Below are positions 15,401 to 27,400 of a stretch of 64,000 bases of DNA, piece by piece (the stretch's first letter is position 1; each line of letters opens with the position of its first letter). Both the position numbers and the translations under genes were made by a program. The DNA comes from Cinclus cinclus. Taxonomy: Eukaryota; Chordata; Aves; Passeriformes; Cinclidae. The DNA lies in the NCBI RefSeq assembly GCF_963662255.1, contig NC_085049.1:60187158-60251157 (forward strand), in the 5' to 3' direction. The notes under the pieces are model-generated. The model was not told the DNA's origin. It searched no databases and saw only the letters and a program-made list of their open reading frames with translations.

Positions 15401-18400
15401 CAACACATCAAACCCTGTTTAGGATTTGTTCACTGTCACTTTATGTTACAGTGTAATAAAACTGCTTTATAATTCTCTCAGTATGCCATAGCTATGTTTA
15501 TATATTATATATAATATATATAAATACTGTATCTATAACTGGGATTCATACTAAAATACTTTCAAACCATTCTAAAGATTTGCTATATAATTGAAAATGC
15601 CTTTGCCTCTGTAACAGTAACATTTGCCCCAATACAGTAAAAGTGCTTGTCATGTCTTCAGAAATGCAGCTCAAGGACCCGAGGCACTGGAATGGCCATT
15701 GGTAAAATGACTGTGACCGAATAACAACCCTTAAATTTTGCATAAACAGAAAAAAGCCAAAGATGAAAGACTAACACAAGTAGTAAGATGGCCCTTCCAC
15801 ATCCCTGCAGACACTCCTTCTGGAGCAAGAAGCACAGACAAAGGCTGAAAAGAAGAATCAGTCATACAGTAAAATCATATGTCCAAGCTGCATACTGAAA
15901 ACTTTGACTATACTGACCTAAACAGCAGCTACTGAGAAGCTTTTCAGTTTAAGATAACCAGAGGTACTAGACTAAATTCACAACAAACCCAAGAAGAAAT
16001 TCAATTTCAAAGCATCCTTCCAATGCCTAAAGGTATTTGACACTGTGCACAGTGGAGCTCTTCACATGGTACAGAGAAGGTGCACATAAGTAAAGAAAAT
16101 TTTACGTACTTTAAGATACCATGCTAACTTCATAAAAACAAAAATTAATTTGAGTACTCGAAGTTAACAGCTGAGATTTCCAAACTTAACAGGAAAACAC
16201 AGGGTAAGTAAACAAGTTCTATACCCACAACACTAGTACCAAAGCTGAAATATGAAAATCAGATGCAAAACTAAATTTATGGAAGCATTATATGAGGAAC
16301 CAGTCATTCTCCACTGTTTTCAGGGTCATCTCCATGAAAGAAAATGGAATTTAATCAATAACACAGCAGACAGTATTCATTTAGTTGACTTTGTCTAAGT
16401 GCTGGTTTGGTTTTTGTTTGTTTGGAGTTTTTTTGTTGGTTTTGTTTTGGTTTTTTGTTTGGTTGGTTAGTTTTGGTGTTTTTTGGTGGAGGGTTTTTGG
16501 TTGGTTGGTTTTGCTTTTTAGGGATGTTTTTGCAACTGAAATGAAAACAGTCTTATTTTAGAATAAGAAGATCTAATTAGAAAACTTGAGAATCATAGAA
16601 GACAAATTTCTTTCAAAGAACATTTGTTATACCTGGATATTTTTTAAGTGAATTTTAAATGAATGGTGATTTAGCATTGAATTTGCAGCCAAAGTATAAA
16701 TCTAAGTTTAGACAAACATACTATACTTAAACTGTTGGTTAACCAGATTCATTTACAGTGGAAAAATAATGGGAAAAAACCCCAAAACTCTGTTATCCTG
16801 CTGTTTTAGGTTCTCTGCTGATACTGCAACTGAGGAGTATGAAATTCATGTCCATTTTGATAGAAACCAAAATTTCATTATATTCACACAACATAACCTG
16901 TACTGCCATGAACAGCACTGACTTGGAACTTGACTCCCTGCTCTCCATACTGTTGTACTCCCAGCCAAAATTGACTTTACAAAAGCTACAAAATATGCAT
17001 TTGGTTTACTTCAGTTTTTCTAGAAATAAAATACATGTAGGATAGATTCATTTAACACTTTAGGTGGGAGGGGAAACAGGAGAAAGATTTTTTCAGTTCT
17101 GGAAGGTTAGAAAGATATTCCACTAATTAGAAATAATTCAAAGTTTACCAGAAAGCTTAGTAAATAATGATCCCAGGTCTTATGAAGCAATAATACTTCC
17201 AGGCCAAAGGAGGAAAATTTTCTCATTAAAAAAAAAAAAAAAGTCTCCCATACAAAAACCCAGAAGGTAGTAATATTGCAGTCAGTAGCTTTGAAGTATC
17301 AGGTTCAAACTGAAGGTAGTAAGAGGACACTGCACAGTTGGTGCCAACAGAATTAAAATTTAACAAATGAGAATCTAAAAATGCCCAATTATAAGCCAAA
17401 AGAATGGAAGTCAAGTTAGAAGCCAAATGATAAATCAAAAAGAATGAGAGACATGCCAAGATTGGCCAAGAGAGTCCCTTTTCCTGTTTTAATCACCAAC
17501 TAGATTTGGGATGAAGAATGAAGCCATCAGCAATTTGCTGTTGCACTAAGTCACTCACTCAGATGCAGTCAGAACCAGAGCAGGGCACGTGGTCAGTATG
17601 ACCACAGTATGCAGCAGGAGGGAACACAGAATCATCTCCTGGCAACATACTTTTCTTGTTTTTGGAGGATAAACGTTCAATGCCAATTTCCCTTAAATTT
17701 GGAAATCTGTGTTACCCTAAAATATCCTAGAAAAAAAGTTACTGCGCACAGCTCTCCTATATTTTGAGAGCTATTTGCCCTTTGTTTTTTCACTTTTTCT
17801 TCTTACCATTTGAAAAGATCACTTTGTCTACCATCTCTAATTTATTTACTTTAGGTTTGACAAAGAAATCCATGCTTTCTTTCCTCTAGTCATCGATGTT
17901 ATAAATTAACATTCCTACTAAGGAAGTAGGACTGTGCAGAAGTAATTTCTGTATTAACAATTACATCTGATCAACCAGCTCAGTCAGAGATGAGTTTAAG
18001 ATCACTAAAGAACTTCTAGAACCTTTCAACCTTTATCCTCATCCATTAGTAAAATGGAGCACTGTTTTGGTCTTTCACTTTGGAAAATTGATGCAGTTAA
18101 GTATGAATAATCTACACAAGGCCACAAAGGTAAATATTATCAGACAAGATAAAAACTCCGAAATTCAGGCATCAAGTCCTCTGTACAGACTACAGCAGTG
18201 TCTGTATCAACTATATACTATAACAGAGTGATAAACCTCATTCAAAATTTGAGAGTCTATCCCAGCAAGAGAAGTTCTCCACAGAATTAATAGTTTAGCA
18301 TGGCCAATTGGTCATTTCAGCTGGGATTTTTCTTTATTTTGTCCATTGTTGAGCAACATCAACGCTTCAAGTGAAGTCTTTAGTGTGATAAACTGAGTGT

Positions 18401-21400
18401 GAAGCGCATGTGTGTACAGACATTTGGAAAGGACAAAGCAATTTATATTTCATTGTTAATATAATGGAAAACAATTTTAAATACTACACTGTTTCTTCTT
18501 CCAAAGTGGACCAACCATAATCTGTAATTCTATAACCAATTTTCTGTATTTATTTACAGAAAGATATCTCATCAGAATCTATGATGAAAATTATTCACAT
18601 CTCCTATGCTGAGAATTTCTAACCTGTAAAAATCCATGGAAAAGATAATGTTAGGACCAGTTTACTAATCTGAAGGAGTTAAAACCAAAAAAAATATTTG
18701 AACAGGGTTCAATGGGGAAGAACAAGATGTATTTCTTGTGAATTATATATACCGACAAAGACTAGAGTGCAAAGATGATGTGACATATAATGAAGGGGGT
18801 TGGTGAGAGGAAATACCAAAAAAACCTAAGCAACCTCTCACAAGTTAGGCACAGAGACAACACAAACACTAATTACCTGGCATTTAAGCAAGAAATAGTT
18901 TTCAGCTCTTTTGAGAATGTTTTCCCCATTTCATGCAAAAGCACAGAGATCAAAATTTTAATACCATACGTATTAATAGTGCCCTTGGAAAACAGGATGA
19001 CTGGAATCTTAAGCCAATAATATTAAACAGGAAAAGGAAAGACCTGCAGTGCAAGTCTGCAGGTCACAGAGAAAATCAATTTAGAAGGGCTAAAAAAACC
19101 AAGAAAGGCACAATTCTTTGGTACGTCTGATAACAATTTGAACAGAGGGTGACAGTGGTTAAACAAATCCAGGTGTTTTTCATGCGTATGTACACATTTG
19201 TAGTGCATCTGTGTCTATTTCATTCAGCTTCTACTTTCTTGGTGCTCTTTAGTAATCAGGTATTTGATTTGTAAGATGCTACATTAGTGCCAGCAGGCAC
19301 AAAATGGTATGATAAATAACACTCTTCACAAAATATAAAAGCGACACTCTTGGTAAAGAAAGCCTATCTTCAGCTAAGTGGAAATCAGTATCTCCCTTTA
19401 ATGTCTTTTAAATAGCTTTGCTCAGCCACTTGGAAGAGTCTCAGCTGCCACAAAAGTCAGACAAACTCCAAGCCCTGCTCTGTTTAAATTTCTGCTCCAC
19501 AGCTCACATCTTGAGTGCAAACAGGATAGTTCTTGCTGAATTAGACCATAAGAAATTTCCTTAGTAATCCAAGTAAAAAAAACAGATCTGGTAATTTTTC
19601 CATTTTAGCAATTCATCTGAAATCAGTTCTGTTACAGAAGCATCAAGTCATTGGTTCTTGTTTTATCACACGCTTTATAAAGAGAGGTTTGCTACAACAG
19701 CCTTGAAGGGGACCAACAGTTAGGTTCCCACTGGTCATGCTCTTGGGGAGAAACGCTTTGGATGAACTGCGGTTCAACAGGACCGGGCTTTTGCAATTCA
19801 GAGCTGGGCGTCCTTCTGGGACTAAAGCCACGGAGTTAGTGCCAGGTGGCACCACAGATTTTGTAGGGAATACAATTTTGTTTTGTTCTAGAACAACATG
19901 TTTTACAGAAGAGGTGGAAGCACCAGAGAGCGATTCTTTTATCACTTCATTTGGGATCTTGCTGTATCGATAACTGGGGGCATTATTTTCCATTAAATCT
20001 GGCCAGGCCCTGTAGCGAACCTCTGCAGATCCCCAGTAGTGCCTAATAGCAGACTCAGAGCGATGTCCTGTCACTGCCATTATTTCCCTAGGCCCCAGTC
20101 CTGCTTCACAGAGTAGCTGGATGGTGGTAGTTCGGAGAGAATGGTTGGTGTACCGCTGAGAGAGCCTGGCTGCCACACTTATCCTGGGCATCATGGTACC
20201 CAGGTAGTTCACACCCATTGGTTCTCTTTTGTACCAGACAGGCTGCTCTTGCATTTGCTCTGACGTTAACTTTAGAGGGTGCAGGTAAAAGGCAGGGGGC
20301 TCTGGAGGCAACTTGGACAAATAAAGTTCCAAGGAAAAAACAGGACAGTTTGGGTCCCCAGGCATATCATACATTTTACCCATTTTATGAGGATCTTCTC
20401 CATTTTTGCCTCTGCCAGGATACCTAAACATAGCATATCGACGCCCATTCTTGTCCTTCTCAACAACAAATGCATCTGGAGCCAGATCTCTCAGAATTTC
20501 CCTCCCTCGCTTGGCAAAATGCAACTGCAAATCAAACCACACTTTGTTGACGAGTGCCAGGGGACTGTGCAAACCCAGGACACCAGATTGTTTAATCTTA
20601 CGCAAGTCCTCAGCAGCTATAGGAGGATGGTGGCGAGTCTCATCCTTGCCCTGCATGCGCAGCATCTTCAGCACACTCACAAACACCATGTTTGCACTGG
20701 CAAACTCTTTGTCCTTCATTAAGCAAATCTGACGATTATAAGGTGGCATTTTGAGATGCCGGTTTAAGCCAGCACGCATTGACTTGTAGCTTGCCACACT
20801 GTAGGTATTTCCATCATGATTTCTTACTGTGTAATAAAACTCCCTTAAGATATCATTGAGTTCACTTACTGGGACCAATTCAAAGCTAGGATCCTTGCCA
20901 TTTTTGGCCAGCCACTGTTTTAATAGGTTAGCTGCCCAGCCAGTCTGCTTGTGGGTGTTTTTGATGCTCTTAGCATCCTCTTCCTCTTCCTCCAAGCCAA
21001 AAAGGACATCCTCAGGGAAGTTAAAATTCATCTGTGCTGCTTCTACTGCTTCTTTATTTTCTGATGAAGTCTCTTCCTGTTTCAACTGCTTTTTGAAACA
21101 ATTGATCAAAGTTGTACCATCAAACATGCCAAAGGTATACGGCACACAGCGAACTACTTTTTGATCTGAGAGCTGCGAAGTGTGGAGCAGTACGTAGTAT
21201 TTTGGATTTTATGTAACAAAAAGCAGGTGGCATTAACTGGGTTTTTCAAATGAATGGCATGTCAATTCCATACCTCGCTAGCCAATGAAAATGCATCAGG
21301 TCCTTCTTTTCTTTAACCATGGCATTACACATGCTTTCACTGATTTCACAAAAAGCAAACCTAGAACATATACTACACAACAGATGACTGGAAACCAGAA

Positions 21401-24400
21401 AACATCCTATGTCTTTTATTTCCCTCCTCCTAGTTCACCTTCCACTGCTAAAATACCATTATTTTTCCAAATTTTTTCCAGGTTTCAGGCTCTAACTGAA
21501 GAAAAAATCCAAAATATGCATCTTATACTGAAAATTAAACCTTAAAACTGTACTACTGTCATCCATTATGGTACTGGATTTCCTACATATCAGTTACTGA
21601 CATAGGTTTTTAATAGCTATAATCCACAGGTATCTTTGAAAAATGAAGTTCCAAGCAATCTTTCTTTATTAAATTCCTTAATAGAAAGATAAGAGTAAGG
21701 CATAGTTAATACTCTAAAATACTGGCTATCTTTGCCAGACTACTTTCAGCAGGAGAACACCAGAATATTGTCCATATACTTTTTTTAATATGTTCATTGT
21801 ATACTTTCTTCTTGCTTTGAAATACAATTTAGGTTAACTGTACCTTGTGACACTAATGAATTGGGAAATGTTGTCTAAAAGAAATTAATTTTATTCCCTT
21901 TAATAAAATGATTTCTGATTAACAGAAATAGTTGAGGTGCTTTGTGAAACATCTAGCGACAGAAAGAAAATTACTTCTGTAGAATTTTAAATAGCTTAAT
22001 TTCAAACTTTAAATTTCAAAGCAAGTTCAACAAGTTTTAGACAAGGAATCCAGAAGTACTGCAAGTTATCTTTTACCATGAAGTAGCCATTCCTAAAGAA
22101 GGTTTCTTTTCTTTTTTTTTTTTTTTCCTCCCATGATATAAAGCAATCAAACATTAGAATTTCAATTTTAACTTCTGGATTAGTGTTGGAATGAGAGCAC
22201 TGCAATAATTTATAAAATATTTGTAGTTATAAATTCAAGCCATAAAGACAAAGAATGGGCAGTCTTTTCTTTGTATGCTATCTTTGTTTTAGCAGGCAAT
22301 TTTTAGTCTGCTCCCCATTTACCAACTTGTCTACCTACAAAAATCCCATCAGAAAACTTCTGAAAAAATTATCAGAAGCTCATGCTGCAAGTAACAGTGA
22401 GTCAGAAGAAGAAAAATACAAACTGAGTAGAACTAGAAAGGATGGCACAGAAGAAACTAAAATTGTTCCATTACAAGCAGTAGAAGTAAAGAAAAATCTC
22501 CTGTGGATTGTAACTTTAGAATTTTTTTTATAGAAACAATCAACAGCCTACCTGTGTTGTTCCCTCAGCAGGTCGCTTGTTTGCCGAAGTATCTGTTGGT
22601 GGCCTGCTTGTCTGGTTTTCTGAGGGGTCAAGAAATTGTTCATTTGCAGTATCTGATCAGTACTAATCACTGCTACCCACTAGCCATGTTTGAAGGCAAG
22701 TATTCAGTATGTGACATATAATTGAAAACTGGGGCTAAATGTAAAATAAGTATTCAAGTTTGATTAATGTGTTTCTTTCCTTGTAAGTTTGACAATACAT
22801 TAAAAGCCTTTTGAGCAATTTCCTTGCCTGACCTTAAAAGTATAATCCCAGCCTCTCCTCCCTCTGTATGCATATTGATAAGCTGTTCAACTGAAAAAGT
22901 AATTATTAAATATTTCCATACGAAAAAAGACCTGACTGAAAAAAGGATAGTTAAACAGACGGCAAAATCTATAACTGTGGCACAGAAACTGAGTACCTTT
23001 AGTAGCTCAGCCAAACAGTAAACTAGAAATTTAAGAAGTTACTTTAATATTTTATGTAAATATGTAAGTTTGAATTCTGTTCTCATTCCTTTTCATTATA
23101 ACAAGAGCTTACCAACAACAGTGCTGGCCCAAATCAGTGTTTCAATTCTGGTGAGAAAACTACTAGGGTATGAAGTAAGTCTATGGAAACTGCATAAAAT
23201 GAGATTCTTTGGATACCTAAGTCCTCCCTTTTGTTACTATACCTCATCAGTCACAGCCCTTTTTATGTTGTCTTAAATCACTTCTATTTGCTTTAGAGCT
23301 AAGAGTCAATATAAACCATAAATGCCTAACTCAGCAGAGCACATATTTTAGCATAGGTTAACTTAGATACAAGAAAATGAAATGAAACCAGTTCTGATGG
23401 CAAGTTCTGCTTGAGTTCCTTCTAACATCATTATTATAGCAATAAGGCATTTGCTATAATTTCAACTCAATAACAAATCTTGGAGACCTCTTATAAAAAA
23501 TTCAAAGTATTAAAACCAGAAGTGCAGACAACCATCAGGGCAGGACCAAAGATTGAGAAAAAGTATTTTAAAATAATTAATCTAATTATTATTTGAACAT
23601 TTATTGTGTTTAGAGACTTTATTTAAAAACCATAAAGGTACTCCCTTGCAATTAAGCTCCTATTCAATTGGGTTTTTCCTCCCATTTTGTTTACTTTTAA
23701 GTGTTGTTAAAATCAAGTTAGAATTATACTTTCCTTTCAGTATGCCTTTGCTTAGAAAGGTAGTTCATACTCTTCTGAAAGGCTGTATTAAAAATAAATA
23801 CCAAATTCTTAATGACAGAATAGGAGTTTCTGACTCAGCAGTAGGACTTATGTAAATGAAATTCCAAATAAAACAAAGCTTACAAAGCCACACTGCTGAC
23901 TCCCTCTAAGGGGAGTTTATTTTCAACAATGTCTGAAACAAATCTGTCATAGGGATTATTTTGATCTTGAAAATTTCAATAGAAATGCAACCTAGAAGAA
24001 CCATCTCTGCATAAATGTAAAACAATTTTCCACAGAGTGCAGTTTAATGTTTCCCTCTGACTACTATCTTCCTCTGCCAGTGTCAACATTCAAGCATAAC
24101 TTACCAATCTTGGGTGCTGCAATAGTGGGTGCTTCAGTAGGAGCTGTACTATTAAATGTAGAGAGAGGAATCTTCATCTGTAGGGGCGGTCGACTGGTGG
24201 TCGCATTATAAAGTCCTGGAGTACCCACTGTGGGCAAAGAAGTCCTTGTGGTCTGGGCAACAGGATGTGTAGTAGGAACAGCCTGTACTGCCAACGTTGT
24301 GCCTATCGACCCAGCACTGGCTGCAGAGTTCCTTTGAATACCAGGACTGGGCACATGTGGGATGTTATTTGGTTTAGTTGTGTTAGTTGATGCCAAAGAC

Positions 24401-27400
24401 ACTGTAGTTTTGGTAAGACTACCAACCGTAGACGAGTTTTGTACAGATATAAATTCAACGTTGCCTGACTGCTGGTTAGAGACCAAAGTCCCCGTGTGGC
24501 CTTGCAGAAGCTGAGTCTGGGACGACACTGCCACAGGTACATGCAGGATTACAGGCAAAGACTGCAACGAGACAGACACGGACTGAGTGCTGCCAGTGGG
24601 CACTTGGTTAGTGCCTACGACTGTAGCTGTGTTAGCTGGGGGAAGCACTGCTGTTGTCAAAGAGCTGGTGGAGGACACTGGAGTCTGAAGCTTAGGATGT
24701 CCACTGACAACTGCTGGAGAAGCAGCAAGACTGGAAGCAGGCACTACACACAAAAAAAAATAAATAAAAAAAATAAGCACTTGAATCAAGAGGGAAGATT
24801 CACTGCAACACAGCAAATGGAAACAATTTTTGATGAGGGCAGTGAGTCACTGGAACTGGTTATCCAGAGTGACTGCAAATCCCCTATCGTTTTAAGTGTT
24901 CAGCATCAGGCTGGACAGGGCTTGGAGCAACTTGATCTTGTGCAAGATGGCCTGGCCCACAGTGGCAGGGTTGGACTAGATCATCTTTAAAGGTCCCTTC
25001 CAACCCAAATAATTCTATGATTAAAGTAGTGTATAATTACTTCTTTTTGCAAATAAAGGCTATAGGTACTATTTTTCTCCTATAGTACCTATAGGAGGAG
25101 TACACTCTGTTGTACACTCTGATATTCAATGGCCTGGTTAAAGATACAGCAATACTGTATTTCTGTTTATAAAAACAAGTCAGGAAAAAAGATACTTCAA
25201 GCCTGTGTTATAATTCTTTATGTAAGTGCCAAGATTTAACTGTTGAAAACACAAAATACAGCATTTAAAACACCCATTACAGAAATGGCAGAGCAACCGG
25301 TGCTTCACAAAACACAAGAAAAGAAAAACTATGTCAGTTATGACTAACTTGCCTTGTATAGGTAGGACCTTGTATCCAGAAGGTTCTACCAAAACCAAGT
25401 ATTCATGTGTCAGAGAACATACTGACTTTTATGCAATAAAATTTCAGGATTAATTCTAAAGATCAGGAGCAAAATACACTACTGAAAGCCAGTACATGCG
25501 AACTGTAAGAATCAGCATTCAATATTAAACTATTTTTACAACCAAGGACATTGAGACTACAAGGAATAAATTAATGGTGAGTTTAAGTCTATACTCCCTA
25601 TAAAATTTTCATCTAGAAATTCCATTTTTTAACATGATTCCTTTAAGAAATGGGGTTTATAATTGCTGTTTAGTTTCCCACTCAATTTCTATAGTTATTA
25701 GGTACAGGGAAGGATATAATCAGCATCTTATTATGATCAAGTACAGTAAGGGGCCTGAGATGTGCTTCAGTTCTTGGCAGCCAGTTTTGCTGCCATACTC
25801 AGCACACACTCTCCTGAAGCATCTAATTTACCACAAGTTCTGCTTGGCCAAATCAATACATTTTCCCCACACCTGGTAAGCACACTACACAAATATAAAC
25901 TGGGAATGTGCTGAAGAAATCATTATTTTTAGTTCTCTATGTCAGAAAAAAAGGAGAGAAATCAGTTTTGCTTTGTTAAGTTAGTTACTTCTTAAATGGA
26001 AAGCAATAAAACTTGAAAGAAATGTGTTTATAGTCCATAGGGAGTTTCTTACCTGGAGTCACAGGAGCTTGAAAAGTTGCTGGTGTGCTCTCTCCTACAT
26101 TCCTCTTTGACTCCAGCATTTGCCTCACTGTGCCAGCATTTCTAAGGAATGAAGTTTGAGTTGGCATTTCTCTCAATAAGCCACATAAGGTATATTTATG
26201 AACAGTACAATGGTGAAAAAAATCCCTAATTTTACAGCTGTTCTTATCCTTGAGATTTTCTTTTCTAAACCCATTTTTTGCGTCTCAGGCAAATTAACTC
26301 CGGATGTTCCCATAATAAAAAGAACTATGGAATTATTTATAAATTTTCAAGTCCTCGCACCAAGCTTGCCTTGCACCATGAGAATTTTCCTGTTCTTGAA
26401 ATTAAACTTCCACTACTACCTATAATTTTTTAAACACAGAAACTGATGCTAAATAACACACTGAAACTGATGCTAAATAACACCTAAATTTAACCAAGAA
26501 TGGGTTCAATTCTGTCAATTCACGACTTCTGTAAAAGCAGGTCAAATTTTACAAGTGAAGAGCAATGAAGGAGAAAAGGAAGAACAATTTAATTTAAAAA
26601 AAGGGAATACAGATATTATCCTGAAATGTCCTATGGTAAATTTTAAATTTACATTTTAAACCACAGTTCCCAATGATGTGCTCTGCTTACCGATAAGTGG
26701 CATTGTTGACACTTGCAGTGTCAGGTGCTGCTTTCCCTGGAGATACAGGTGCATTTGCCACATTCTACACAGAATGAAAGAGAGAGAAGCCATAAGAAAA
26801 CAACTCTAAGTCAGCTTGCAAACTTATGCTTTCATTCTATTTCTTTTCTGTAGTCAGCACTGCAAGGAGAATTTGACATTATTTTACAGCTACCCAAAAT
26901 CTGCTTGGTCCTACTGCCTCCTTCTCTATCCTCCTTCCTCTTCCCACTCCCCCCCCCTCAGATTTAAGGTAGCAGGATGCACTTTTATTTACACTGTACT
27001 CTTCATACTGAAGTAAATTAGATTACAGTTTAAGGTGTGTTCACACTAAAAATAGCTAAAGAAGCTTCTGTACAAATCAGAATTACATAACAGATGCAAT
27101 AACAAGACATCTTTAACCAAAAGAGACAAACCTGCCTTGTCAATGCCACTGAATAAAAAAGTCACATCTCCCTGCATATAAATTTTCTTCGTTTTCCAAC
27201 ACAAGGTTCAGGTGCTGTATTTTTTTTTTCAGAAAAAATACCCCAAACCCCAAGGAATCTAGCTCTTACTTCCTGTCTCTTCTTCAAGTCCTCCTTGGCT
27301 GCTCCAACCCGCTTTGTCAATCTTGCAATTTTAGTCTAAACAGGAGGAAGATGAAAACAAACAAAACCATAAATCCCCAAGGACCATCAAAGAAATTTTA

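Larger units (their letters stand above)
9368..22551 (-). other. ATF7IP: ATF7IP intron 9 (13.2 kb), hosting the Crypton-like exon
   Basis: This is the longest intron of the coding part, with donor GTAGGC and acceptor TGTCTTTCAG. It contains the Crypton-like frame at 19643-21172, a G/T-rich tract at 16401-16520, a TA-rich stretch near 15495-15530 and poly-A or poly-T runs (11578-11592, 22109-22126). I saw no clear CR1 copy. The remaining sequence is AT-rich without supported coding. Confidence 0.88.
24744..26052 (-). other. ATF7IP: ATF7IP intron (exon 7 to 8), with CR1 3' end and hairpin
   Basis: This 1.3-kb intron contains a CR1 3' end at about 24820-25021 and an inverted repeat at 25060-25098. 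The rest is AT-rich. Confidence 0.9.

Noticed and set aside
21125..21145. Translation start of the Crypton-like frame at 21145
   Set aside because: The codon there is GTG, not ATG. The first ATG in frame is at 21127. The open frame continues upstream to 21208, so a splice acceptor at 21172 explains it better.
9367..24105. Direct splicing of ATF7IP exon 8 to exon 10
   Set aside because: Exon 8 ends in phase 1 and exon 10 starts in phase 0, so the frame would break. The short exon at 22619-22552 restores it and matches human ATF7IP.
24303..24990. Frames on both strands over exon 8 and the adjacent CR1 end
   Set aside because: Shadows of exon 8 in other frames, continuing by chance into CR1 sequence.
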